Positions 8,778-16,749 of a stretch of 64,000 nt of DNA are shown piece after piece. Position numbers and translations under genes: made by a program. Each line of letters starts with the position of its first letter. The stretch's first letter is position 1. The stretch comes from Amycolatopsis mediterranei. GTDB taxonomy: Bacteria; Actinomycetota; Actinomycetes; Mycobacteriales; Pseudonocardiaceae. The stretch covers positions 8,244,628 through 8,308,627 of the forward strand of contig NZ_CP100416.1 in the NCBI RefSeq assembly GCF_026017845.1, written 5' to 3'. The notes under the pieces were generated by a model. The model had not been told where the DNA came from. It made no database searches and saw nothing but the letters and a program-made list of their open reading frames with translations.

Positions 8778-9824
8778 TCAGATACCCACCAGGTCGGCCA
8801 GCCGGGCGCGGTGTGCCGCGGGGGCGCCGAACAGCTGCTCGGACGACTTGGCGCGCTTCAGGTAGCGGTGCGCGTCGTGCTCCCACGTGTAGCCGACGCC
8901 GCCGTGGATCTGGATGTTCTCCTTGGCCGCGTGGGTGAAGGCCACCGAGCAGTACGCCCCGGCCACGCTCGCGGCCACGGGCAGCTCGTCCCCGGCCGAC
9001 GCCGCGTGGTAGACGGCCGACCGCGCGGCCTCGATCGCCAGCAGCATGTCCGCGCACTTGTGCTTGATCGCCTGGAACGTCCCGATCGGACGGTCGAACT
9101 GGACCCGGACCTTCGCGTGGCCGACCGCCATGTCGAGGCACGCCTGCGCGCCACCGACCTGCTCCGCGGCGAGCGCGACGACGGCCAGGTCGAGTGCCTT
9201 GCGCGGCGGCGACTCCCCGATCGGCACCGCGGGCGCGCCGTCGAAGTCGATCCGCGCCAGCCGGCGGGTCCGGTCGAGCGTTTCGAGCCGGGTCCTCGTC
9301 ACCCCGGGCGCGGTGCCTTCGACGGCGAACAGTCCGGTGCGCGCGACCACGAGCAGGAGGTCGGCTGTGTGCCCGTCGACGACGAACATCTTGGTGCCGG
9401 AGAGGGTCCCGCCGGTGGCGGTGGTCGTGAGGTCGGTCGCCCGCCCGCTTTCCTCCGCGACGGCGAGGGTCGCGGTCAGCGAACCGTCGGCGATGCCGGG
9501 CAGCCACCGGGACTTCGCCGCATCATCACCGGAAGCGGTGAGTGCCTGACCGACCAGTGCCACCGTCGCGAAGAACGGCGACGGCAGCAGCACCCGTCCC
9601 ATCTCCTCCAGCACGATCCCCAGCTCGACCGGGCCGCCGCCCGACCCGCCGTACTCCTCTGGCACAGCGATGCCGGGGAGCCCGAGCTGGTCGGCCAGCT
9701 GCCGCCACACGGCCAGATCGTGGCCTTCCCCGGAGTCCAGCCGGGCGCGCACGTCCGCCCGGTCGGCCAGGAACCGACGCACCACCGCGCGCAGGTCCTC
9801 CTGCTCCTCCGTGAACGCGATCAC
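8778..9824 (-). CDS. Acyl-CoA dehydrogenase, short beta-type subunit
   Basis: Acyl-CoA dehydrogenase of 348 aa starting at a GTG that overlaps the VOC gene's stop by 4 nt. It has VPEEYGGSGGGPVELG, VQFDRPIGTFQAIKHKCA and IQIHGGVGYTWEHDAHRYLKRA, but its C-terminus (SSEQLFGAPAAHRARL) lacks the Glu-containing TAEI segment seen in its neighbour. It therefore looks like the structural partner of the 7616-8776 subunit. A long in-frame upstream extension is rejected because it reads through the VOC gene in another frame. Confidence 0.88.
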   Translation of the reverse strand: MIAFTEEQEDLRAVVRRFLADRADVRARLDSGEGHDLAVWRQLADQLGLPGIAVPEEYGGSGGGPVELGIVLEEMGRVLLPSPFFATVALVGQALTASGDDAAKSRWLPGIADGSLTATLAVAEESGRATDLTTTATGGTLSGTKMFVVDGHTADLLLVVARTGLFAVEGTAPGVTRTRLETLDRTRRLARIDFDGAPAVPIGESPPRKALDLAVVALAAEQVGGAQACLDMAVGHAKVRVQFDRPIGTFQAIKHKCADMLLAIEAARSAVYHAASAGDELPVAASVAGAYCSVAFTHAAKENIQIHGGVGYTWEHDAHRYLKRAKSSEQLFGAPAAHRARLADLVGI

Positions 9825-10297
9825 CGCGGGGTCCTCGCGCGCAGGTAGGTGGGGAAGTCCGGGATCAGACCACGGTCGACGACCTCGATCCGCACCCCCG
9901 AAGGATCCAGGTGGTAGGCGAACAGGGAGGGCGTGCCCTCGAGCACCGCACCGGCTTCGAACGCGAAACCCGACTCCTCCAGCAGCTTCGACGTCGCCGG
10001 GACGTCGTCGCAGAAGTACCCGAGGTGGTGCGTCGCGACGCGCGGGGCAGCCGTCCATGGCGTCCCCGGGATCTCCTGCACAAGTTCGAGGTGCGGCCCG
10101 TCGAGCGAGTACGCGTACCGCAGTGTCAATATCCGCTCGCCGTCCGCGAGGCGGATGGTCAACTCGGCGGACTGGATCGTCGTCCACCGATAACCGGCGA
10201 CCTCGGCCAGCCGTGCCATCGACGCTTCGAGGTCTGGGACCACGATTCCCGTGTGGTAGAGGTCCGCGGCATTGAGCGGCGGTGTCACGGGCTTCAC
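9821..10297 (-). CDS. VOC-fold (glyoxalase/epimerase-like) protein
   Basis: Small 158-aa vicinal-oxygen-chelate protein. The opening LYHTGIVVPDLEASMARL and the later ATHHLGYFCDDVPATSKLL repeat the paired beta-alpha-beta units of the fold and supply the His residues (YHTG, HHLG). A closing GVRIEVVDRG supplies an acidic ligand position. It resembles methylmalonyl-CoA epimerase-type proteins more than ring-cleaving dioxygenases. The start is the GTG at 10297, overlapping the P450 stop by 4 nt. The role, perhaps epimerisation of an alpha-methyl acyl-CoA, is inference. Confidence 0.75.
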   Translation of the reverse strand: MKPVTPPLNAADLYHTGIVVPDLEASMARLAEVAGYRWTTIQSAELTIRLADGERILTLRYAYSLDGPHLELVQEIPGTPWTAAPRVATHHLGYFCDDVPATSKLLEESGFAFEAGAVLEGTPSLFAYHLDPSGVRIEVVDRGLIPDFPTYLRARTPR

Positions 10298-11493
10298 CAC
10301 TCGAGCCTCAGTGACTTCAGGCCGTACATGTTGCCGGTCTCCTCCAGGTCCTGGCCGTCCGCGATCCGGTAGTCCGGGATCCGCTGATGCCACTCCTCGA
10401 TCGCCACGTTCAGCTCGAGACGGGCCAGGTGCGAGCCCAGGCAGCGGTGCGGCCCGGAACCGAACGCGATGTGGTTGCTGGTCTTGCGGTTCAGGTCCAC
10501 TTCGAAGGGGTTCTCGTACCGCGCGGGGTCACGGTTGCTGACCGCCAGCGGGAGCATCACCATCTCGCCGGACTTGACCGGGCAGCCACCGATCTCGACG
10601 TCCTTCGTCGCCTTGCGGGCCGGAATGACGAACGAGTAGACGCGGAGGATCTCCTCCACGCTCGTCGGGATGAGCGACGGGTCGGCCACGATCGCCGCGC
10701 GCTGCTCGGGATGACCGGCGAAGTGATACAGGGCCCAGCCGACCGAGATCGGGACCGTGTCCAGCCCGGCCTGGAACATCAGCACGCAGAAGGCGTGCAT
10801 GTCCCGATCGCTGATCGGCTCGCCGTCGATCTCCCACGTCATCGCGCGGGAGAGCAGGTCGTCCCGCGGGGCTTGCCGCCGCAGCGCGATCTGCTCCTCG
10901 AAGTACGCCGACGCCTCGGTGATCGCCGCCAGCTGCCGGCTCCGGTCCGGGTCCTGCTCGTAGGACAAGTGCAGCATGTTGTGCACCCAGCCGAGGAACT
11001 TGTCCAGGTCCTCTTCGGGCAAGCCCATCAGCCGTAGGAAGATCAGCGTGGGGAACCGGCGGGCGAACTCGTCGAGGACGTCGGCGCCACCGGCGCCGGT
11101 CAGCCGGTCGATCATCTCGGCCGCGACCCGCCGGATCTCCGGTTCCCGGGCGGCGACCGCGTTCGGTGAGAACTCCCGCCCCAGCAGCCGCCGCCATTGC
11201 GTGTGCACGGGCGGGTCCAGCATTTCCGGGATCCACAGGAACTTCGGGTCCGGGTCGAGCGCCGTCACGGACTTGCTCGAGAACGTCCGCCAGTCCTGCA
11301 GCGCTTCCTGCACCGCCGCGCCGTCGGTGACCACCCAGTACCCGCGCGCGATGCTGCTGCGGAACCCGGAGTGCGTCGCGGCGATCTCGTCCCACCGCTG
11401 GTGGTGGCTCAGGACCGGACCGCTCGCGGTGTTGTCGTAGTGGTAGGCGGGCACCCCTTCGTAGGTTCCCTCCGGCTCGAGCATGGTGCTCAT
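10294..11493 (-). CDS. Cytochrome P450
   Basis: Soluble bacterial P450 of 399 aa. The heme-binding loop is FGSGPHRCLGSHLA with the cysteine thiolate ligand, and the K-helix ExxR-type segment is VEEILRVYSF. The I-helix region reads LMFQAGLDTVPISVGWALYHF, where the usual acid-alcohol pair is represented by D-T. The ATG at 11493 follows GAAAGGACC. It sits between a crotonase and acyl-CoA dehydrogenases, an arrangement reminiscent of the cyp125-containing igr operon. A hydroxylation of the substrate is expected. No ferredoxin is adjacent, so a partner must come from elsewhere (17994 or 57781). Confidence 0.92.
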   Translation of the reverse strand: MSTMLEPEGTYEGVPAYHYDNTASGPVLSHHQRWDEIAATHSGFRSSIARGYWVVTDGAAVQEALQDWRTFSSKSVTALDPDPKFLWIPEMLDPPVHTQWRRLLGREFSPNAVAAREPEIRRVAAEMIDRLTGAGGADVLDEFARRFPTLIFLRLMGLPEEDLDKFLGWVHNMLHLSYEQDPDRSRQLAAITEASAYFEEQIALRRQAPRDDLLSRAMTWEIDGEPISDRDMHAFCVLMFQAGLDTVPISVGWALYHFAGHPEQRAAIVADPSLIPTSVEEILRVYSFVIPARKATKDVEIGGCPVKSGEMVMLPLAVSNRDPARYENPFEVDLNRKTSNHIAFGSGPHRCLGSHLARLELNVAIEEWHQRIPDYRIADGQDLEETGNMYGLKSLRLEW

Positions 11494-11550
11494 GACGGTC
11501 CTTTCGTCGAACGCTGCTGCAGTGGGCGATCGCGGGGGTTGCCCAGGCGG

Positions 11551-12315
11551 TCAGCGCCCCCGCCAGACCGGCGCGCGCTTCTCGGCGAACGCGGTCGCCC
11601 CTTCCTTGGCGTCGTCCGAGTCGAACACCGGCCGGACGATCTCGGCCTGCTCGGCCCAGCCCTCTTCAAGCGTCCAGTCGGCACTCGACCGGGCAATCTG
11701 CTTGGTCGCGGCGACGGCGAGCGGGCCGTTGGCGGCGATGGTCCCGGCCAGCCGCAGTGCCCCTTCGAGCGCGCCGCCGTCGTCGGTGAGCCGGTTCACC
11801 AGGCCGGCCGCGGCCGCGCGTTCCGCGTCGAACGGCTCGCCCGTCAGCAGGAGCTCCAGCGCGAGCGCGAACGGCACCCGCCGCGGCAGGAGCAACGCCG
11901 CACCGCCGCCTGCCACCAGTGACCGCTTCACCTCGGGGACCCCGAACCGCGCCGTCCGCGCCGCGACGACGAGGTCGCAAGCGAGCAGCAGCTCGAACCC
12001 GCCGGCCAGCGCCCAGCCCTCCACCGCGCCGATGAGTGGTTTGCGCGGCGGCGTCATCGTGATCCCGCACAGCCCGCGCCCCTCGATCGCCGGGCTTTCG
12101 CCGCGCAGGAACGCTTTCAGGTCCATCCCGGCGGAGAACGTCCCGCCCGCGCCGGTGAGCACGCCGACCCGCAGCTCGGCCGACTCGTCGAGCTCGTCGG
12201 CGGCCGCCGCCACCCCGGCCGCCACGGCGGCGTCGAGGGCGTTCTTCACCCGGGGGCGATTGATAGTGATCACCTGGACGGCGCCGTGGCGCTCGACGAC
12301 AACCTCGTCCGGCAC
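11551..12315 (-). CDS. Enoyl-CoA hydratase/isomerase (crotonase), full length
   Basis: Crotonase-fold protein of 254 aa. The oxyanion-hole segments are FSAGMDLKAFLRG and GWALAGGFELLLACD, and the second catalytic Glu lies in FGVPEVKRSL, so both acidic residues are present. The start is a GTG behind a strong GGAGGAGGAAAA site. It is the first gene of the eight-gene minus operon reaching 4619. A close but C-terminally truncated paralogue lies at 34023. Confidence 0.9.
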   Translation of the reverse strand: MPDEVVVERHGAVQVITINRPRVKNALDAAVAAGVAAAADELDESAELRVGVLTGAGGTFSAGMDLKAFLRGESPAIEGRGLCGITMTPPRKPLIGAVEGWALAGGFELLLACDLVVAARTARFGVPEVKRSLVAGGGAALLLPRRVPFALALELLLTGEPFDAERAAAAGLVNRLTDDGGALEGALRLAGTIAANGPLAVAATKQIARSSADWTLEEGWAEQAEIVRPVFDSDDAKEGATAFAEKRAPVWRGR

Positions 12316-12342
12316 TTTTCCTCCTCCACGCGACGGTGCGAC

Positions 12343-12360
12343 AGAAGAGTACCCTTAACC
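12343..12360 (-). promoter_or_regulatory. GTACTCTTC promoter motif of the crotonase-P450 operon
   Basis: On the minus strand the sequence reads GGTTAAGGGTACTCTTCT, 28 nt upstream of the GTG at 12315. The TACTCT hexamer can serve as a -10 box. The same core, GRTACTCTTC, is seen at 25571 and 40661. Confidence 0.5.
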
Positions 12361-12394
12361 GGCCCCAAGGCGATAGTCTCGCGGTCCATCCGCT

Positions 12395-12410
12395 CATTTG
12401 CGTATACTCA
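12395..12410 (+). promoter_or_regulatory. TATACT promoter motif of the APH-like kinase operon
   Basis: CATTTGCGTATACTCA contains TATACT, a consensus -10, about 20 nt upstream of the ATG at 12430. The octamer GCGTATAC is shared with the promoter at 34714. Confidence 0.5.
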
Positions 12411-12429
12411 TCTCGACGAACGGAGGCGC

Positions 12430-13440
12430 ATGGTCGACGGATCACCAGCAGCGCGGACGAAGGTCGGCATCGCCGATCGCGCCGACGTCGTCCGGCGGGC
12501 GACGAACGCCGCCGGACAGCCACTGCACCAACTCGAGCCCCTGCCCGGCGGTACTTCCAGCCTCACCTACTCCGCCGTGACGGACTCCGGCGTCCGCGTC
12601 GTCGTGAAGGTCGCCCCGCCCGGGCTCGAGCCGGTCCGCAACCGGGACGTCCTGCGCCAGGCGCGGGTGCTGACGGCGCTGTCCGAGGTGCCTGAGGTGG
12701 CCGTCCCGGAGGTGCTGGGGTCCGACCCCGGTGCCCCGCCGGACGTCCCCCCGCTGTTCGTCATGTCCTATGCGGACGGTGAGAGCTACGAACCCCGGCA
12801 CATCGCGCGCGCACGTCGGCCGCCGGCGGCCGACGTGCGCGGCCGGGCCACGGCGGCGGCCCGCATGCTGGCGGCCCTGCACACCGCCGACCCGGCGAAG
12901 CTGGGGATCACCGAGGAAGCCGTGACGCTGGAAACCGAGGTCGAGCGGTGGCGGAAAGCGCTGGCAACGTGCGCGCTCGAGCCGGCCGCCGCCCGCGCCG
13001 AACTCGAGTGCCGCGAACAGCTCACCGCGGCGATCCCCGCTCCCCTGCGGCCCGCGGTGCTGCACGGCGATTGGCGGCTGGGCAACATGCAGTGCGACGG
13101 CGCCGGCATCCGGGCGGTGATCGACTGGGAGATCTGGTCGATCGGCGACCCGCGGCTGGACCTCGCGTGGCTGCGGCTGATGTCCGATCCCGCGCACCCG
13201 ACCGCCGTCGCGCCGGAGGCACCCACGCTGGAACCCGGCGAACTGCTGGCCGCGTACGGCTCCCCGGTGGCGGACCTGGCGTGGTTCGACGCGCTCGTGC
13301 GGTACAAGCAGGCCGCCGCGTCCGCGCTGCTGGTGAAGAACGCCGAGCGCCGCGACCAGGTCACCGACCGAGTGGAGCGGATGCGCCGCGGGATCCCGCT
13401 GCTGCTCACCGCCGCGCTCACCCACCTCACCCGCCGCTAG
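12430..13440 (+). CDS. Aminoglycoside-phosphotransferase-fold acyl-CoA kinase-like protein
   Basis: Kinase-fold protein of 336 aa. It has GGTSSLTY (glycine-rich loop), VVVKVAPPG (ATP-binding Lys), VLHGDWRLGNMQ (catalytic loop with Asp and Asn) and VIDWEIWSIGDPRLDLAW (metal-binding Asp). It is followed after 8 nt by an acyl-CoA dehydrogenase. The same two domains are fused in mammalian ACAD10/ACAD11 and encoded side by side in the Pseudomonas lva operon, where the kinase phosphorylates a 4-hydroxyacyl-CoA. Phosphorylation of a hydroxyacyl-CoA, not antibiotic resistance, is therefore the likely role. The ATG at 12430 follows GGAGG. Confidence 0.85.
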   Translation: MVDGSPAARTKVGIADRADVVRRATNAAGQPLHQLEPLPGGTSSLTYSAVTDSGVRVVVKVAPPGLEPVRNRDVLRQARVLTALSEVPEVAVPEVLGSDPGAPPDVPPLFVMSYADGESYEPRHIARARRPPAADVRGRATAAARMLAALHTADPAKLGITEEAVTLETEVERWRKALATCALEPAAARAELECREQLTAAIPAPLRPAVLHGDWRLGNMQCDGAGIRAVIDWEIWSIGDPRLDLAWLRLMSDPAHPTAVAPEAPTLEPGELLAAYGSPVADLAWFDALVRYKQAAASALLVKNAERRDQVTDRVERMRRGIPLLLTAALTHLTRR

Positions 13441-13448
13441 GAGGACCC

Positions 13449-14768
13449 ATGCTGGACTTCTCGATCGAGCCGGAGTTCCAGGCCAAGCTCGACTGGGCCG
13501 CCGCCTTCGTCCGGGCGGAGGTCGAGCCGCTCGACCTGCTCTTCCCCCACGGCGGCGACCCGTACGACACGCGCAACGAGAAGGCGCGCGCGATCGTCAA
13601 GCCGTTGCAGAAGCAGGTCCGGGCTCAGGGCCTGTGGGCCTGCCACCTCGGCCCCGAGCTGGGCGGGCCCGGCTACGGGCAGGTCAAGCTCGCCTACCTC
13701 AACGAGATCCTCGGCCGCTCCTACTGGGCGCCGACGGTCTTCGGCACCGCCGCCCCCGACACCGGCAACGCCGAGATCCTGGCGATGTTCGGCACCGAGG
13801 AGCAGAAGGCGCGTTACCTGCAGCCGCTCCTGGACGGCGACATCGTCTCCACCTTCTCGATGACCGAGCCCCAAGGCGGCGCGGACCCGAAGGAGTTCGT
13901 CTGCCGTGCTTGGCGTGAAGCTGACGAGTGGGTGATCGACGGCGAGAAGTGGTTCTCCTCCAACGCGCGGTACGCGGAGTTCCTCATCGTCATGGCCGTC
14001 ACGGACCCGGACGCACCGCCGCACCGGCGGATGTCGATGTTCGTCGTGCCGGCCGAGACGCCCGGGATCGAGATCAAGCGCAACGTCGGCACCATGGACG
14101 AACGCGAGTCGCTCGACGAAGGCATCCACGCCTACCTGCGCTACCACCAGGTGCGCGTCCCCCTCGACGCCATGCTCGGCGGTCCCGGTGACGGCTTCAA
14201 GGTGGCTCAGGCCCGCCTCGGCGGCGGCCGGGTGCACCACGCGATGCGCTCGGTCGGCAAATGTGCCCGCGCCTTCGACATGATGTGCGAGCGCGCCCTT
14301 TCCCGCCGTACGCAGGGAACCCCGCTCGCCGAGAAGCAGGCAGTCCAGCAGTTCATCGCGGACTCGTGGATCGAGCTGCAACAGTTCCGCCTGCTCGTGC
14401 TGAACACGGCGTGGATCATCGATACCCAGCCACACGGCGCCGCACGCACGCAGATCGCGATGTGCAAGGTCGCGATGGCCAAGGTGCTGCACGACGTCAT
14501 CCAGCGGGCCCTGCACCTGCACGGCTCGCTGGGCACCACCGGTGAGCTGCCGCTCGCGCACTGGTGGATGGCCGTGCCGAACCTGGCCCTCGCCGACGGC
14601 CCGACCGAGGTGCACCGCACCACGATCGCCAAGCAGGTGCTCAAGAACCACCGGCCGGCCGAGGGGCTCTTCCCCAGTGAGCACATCCCGCCGCGGCTCG
14701 AGGCCGCCCGCAAGCGGTACGCGCACATCATCAACGACTCCGCGCTGTCCGGCCGGGTGAACGCATGA
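13449..14768 (+). CDS. Acyl-CoA dehydrogenase, ACAD10/11- or LvaC-like
   Basis: Acyl-CoA dehydrogenase of 439 aa, longer than the usual 380-390. Signatures are FSMTEPQGGADPKEF, DGEKWFSSNARYAEFLIVM and the C-terminal LHLHGSLGTTGELPLAHWW followed by LADGPTEVHRTTIAKQVLKN. Its AGGAGG ribosome site overlaps the TAG stop of the kinase gene, so the two are translationally linked. By analogy with LvaC and ACAD11 it may act on a phosphorylated 4-hydroxyacyl-CoA (elimination followed by isomerisation or hydration) instead of a simple dehydrogenation; this is inference. Confidence 0.9.
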   Translation: MLDFSIEPEFQAKLDWAAAFVRAEVEPLDLLFPHGGDPYDTRNEKARAIVKPLQKQVRAQGLWACHLGPELGGPGYGQVKLAYLNEILGRSYWAPTVFGTAAPDTGNAEILAMFGTEEQKARYLQPLLDGDIVSTFSMTEPQGGADPKEFVCRAWREADEWVIDGEKWFSSNARYAEFLIVMAVTDPDAPPHRRMSMFVVPAETPGIEIKRNVGTMDERESLDEGIHAYLRYHQVRVPLDAMLGGPGDGFKVAQARLGGGRVHHAMRSVGKCARAFDMMCERALSRRTQGTPLAEKQAVQQFIADSWIELQQFRLLVLNTAWIIDTQPHGAARTQIAMCKVAMAKVLHDVIQRALHLHGSLGTTGELPLAHWWMAVPNLALADGPTEVHRTTIAKQVLKNHRPAEGLFPSEHIPPRLEAARKRYAHIINDSALSGRVNA

Positions 14769-15502
14769 CGTTCGACCTCTCCGGCAAGGTCGCGCTGGTC
14801 ACCGGCGGCAGCCGGGGCCTGGGACTGGAGATGGTGCGCGCTTTCGCCGCCGCGGGGGCGGACGTGGTGATCACCAGCCGCAAGCTCGACGCGTGCGAAG
14901 CAGCCGCCGAGTCGGTTCGGGCGCTCGGCCGACGCGCCCTGCCGGTCGCGGCGCACGTCGGGCACTGGGACGATCTCGGCCGGCTCACCGACGCCGCGTA
15001 CGACGAGTTCGGGAAGGTCGACATCCTGGTCAACAACGCGGGTATGTCACCGCTGGCGCCGTCGTCGGCGGAGACCAGCGAGGAACTGTTCGACAAGGTG
15101 ATCGGGGTCAACTTCAAGGGCCCGTTCCGCTTGGCTTCGCTGATCGGGCAGCGCATGGCCGACGGTGACGGGGGTTCGATCATCAACGTCTCTTCTTCGG
15201 GAGCGCTGATGCCGCAGCCGCGGTTCGGCCCGTACGCGGGGGCGAAGGCTGCTCTCAACGCCTTGACGAACGTCTTCGCGTTGGAATACGGGCCGAAGGT
15301 GCGGGTGAACACCATCTCGGCCGGGCCGTTCCTCACCGACGTCTCGAAGGCTTGGGCGCCGGAGAAGCGCGAATCCGCCCGAAGTGCGCTTGGCCGGCCC
15401 GGGCGTCCTGAGGAGATCGTCGGCACGGCGCTGTATCTCGCCGACGACGCATCGAGTTACACGACGGGAGCGCTGATCCGAGTGGACGGCGGGCTGTACT
15501 GA
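14765..15502 (+). CDS. Short-chain dehydrogenase/reductase
   Basis: Classical SDR of 245 aa with GGSRGLG, VNNAG, an NVSSSGAL serine, YAGAKAAL Tyr-x-x-x-Lys and YTTGALIRVDGGLY at the C-terminus. Its ATG overlaps the preceding acyl-CoA dehydrogenase stop (14765-14768). As third gene of the kinase operon it may oxidise the 3-hydroxyacyl-CoA produced there. Specificity cannot be read directly. Confidence 0.87.
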   Translation: MTFDLSGKVALVTGGSRGLGLEMVRAFAAAGADVVITSRKLDACEAAAESVRALGRRALPVAAHVGHWDDLGRLTDAAYDEFGKVDILVNNAGMSPLAPSSAETSEELFDKVIGVNFKGPFRLASLIGQRMADGDGGSIINVSSSGALMPQPRFGPYAGAKAALNALTNVFALEYGPKVRVNTISAGPFLTDVSKAWAPEKRESARSALGRPGRPEEIVGTALYLADDASSYTTGALIRVDGGLY

Positions 15503-15549
15503 GGACCCGTCTGCGCAGTGCCCGCAGTCGCCGGCAGTAGCCTGAGCCA

Positions 15550-16737
15550 ATGAGCAGGGCCGAGCGGGACCAGCCACCTCGAAGTTCGAACCACATCGGG
15601 CTCAGGTCAAACCTCGTTACAGTCGCGATGATACTGACCGGCGTCACGCTTCTATGCGCGGCAACCATTTGGCTGCCGACAGTGATCGTCACGACCACAC
15701 AGTCGCGCACAGCAGCAGGAGGTCAGCTCTCCGCCGCTGAAGTGCTCAACGCCGAGAACAGTGTTCGTACATCCCTGATTCAAGCATTTGGTGGAATAAT
15801 CCTGCTGATTGGGATAGTCCTGACAACACGACAACTTCGCATCAACCGGGACCAGGTGGCAGCAAACTGGGCGCAGCTGGAACTCAGCAGACGAACCAGC
15901 CTCGAAAGCTTCGAGGCCACCAGGCAGGTTCAACAGAGAGAGACATTCTCACGGGCCGTGGACCAGCTTGGCAGCGAGAGCACCACCACCCGACTCGGCG
16001 GAGCAGCCTCCCTGGAGCAGCTTGCCCGAGAAGATGATCAGCTTCGAGATATCGCCGTCGAAATCTTGTGTGCCTTCATTCGCAATGGATCCCCACTTGC
16101 TCACACGAACAACGGAGATGCAGACCAAGAGCAACAGGCCCGGTGGGGTCGACCGTCACAGCGGCCACCGGTGGACATCCAGCTGGCTCTCACGGCACTC
16201 GGGAGAGCCTGGAACGAAGCGCCTACCCTGGAAGAACTTCTCCGCCGGACCGACCGAAACCTGGTCGACCTTTCTTCGACGTCCCTCCGCGGCGCAAACC
16301 TAACATTGGCACATTTCGAAGGGGCACTGTTTCGTGGATCAAACTTGCAAGAGGTGAACCTCTCGGGAAGCTTCTGCGAGGGCGCAAACTTCGCTGCCGC
16401 GAATTGCGCTCGCGCGAATTTTGCCGGAAATCAGATGTCCGGCTCATACTTTTCGGAAGCATCCGCCATCCAGGCAGACTTCCACGGCACCGACCTGTTC
16501 ATGGCGGATCTCAGCGACGCAGACCTCAGAGGAGCCCAGTTCGCCCAGGCCAATCTGACAGGATCAGACCTGACCAATGCGCTACTGGCCGACGAAGACG
16601 GGACCAACGCCGCGAACTTTCGAGGAGCGGTAGCAGACGCCACCACCAAGTGGCCGACGGATTTCGATCCCGCTCAGGCCGGAGTCGAGGATGTGACCGA
16701 CTCCGCTTCCGAGATGGCGAACTCGACGGATGAGTAA
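15550..16737 (+). CDS. Membrane-anchored pentapeptide-repeat protein
   Basis: Protein of 395 aa with two predicted membrane helices near residues 22-47 and 78-93, a charged and possibly coiled linker, and a C-terminal pentapeptide-repeat solenoid starting near residue 240. The repeat follows A(D/N)LxX, for example SLRGANLTLAHFEGALFRG and ADLSDADLRGAQFAQANL. Base composition and codon use are visibly more AT-rich than the flanking genes (several lines near 55% GC), suggesting separate acquisition. No enzymatic residues were recognised and function is unknown. Upstream there is only a weak ribosome site. Confidence 0.82.
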   Translation: MSRAERDQPPRSSNHIGLRSNLVTVAMILTGVTLLCAATIWLPTVIVTTTQSRTAAGGQLSAAEVLNAENSVRTSLIQAFGGIILLIGIVLTTRQLRINRDQVAANWAQLELSRRTSLESFEATRQVQQRETFSRAVDQLGSESTTTRLGGAASLEQLAREDDQLRDIAVEILCAFIRNGSPLAHTNNGDADQEQQARWGRPSQRPPVDIQLALTALGRAWNEAPTLEELLRRTDRNLVDLSSTSLRGANLTLAHFEGALFRGSNLQEVNLSGSFCEGANFAAANCARANFAGNQMSGSYFSEASAIQADFHGTDLFMADLSDADLRGAQFAQANLTGSDLTNALLADEDGTNAANFRGAVADATTKWPTDFDPAQAGVEDVTDSASEMANSTDE

Positions 16738-16749
16738 CTCTTGCTCATG

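Noticed and set aside
12430..13440. Antibiotic resistance by an aminoglycoside phosphotransferase
   Set aside because: The fold matches, but linkage to an ACAD10/11-like dehydrogenase and an SDR favours an acyl-CoA kinase role.
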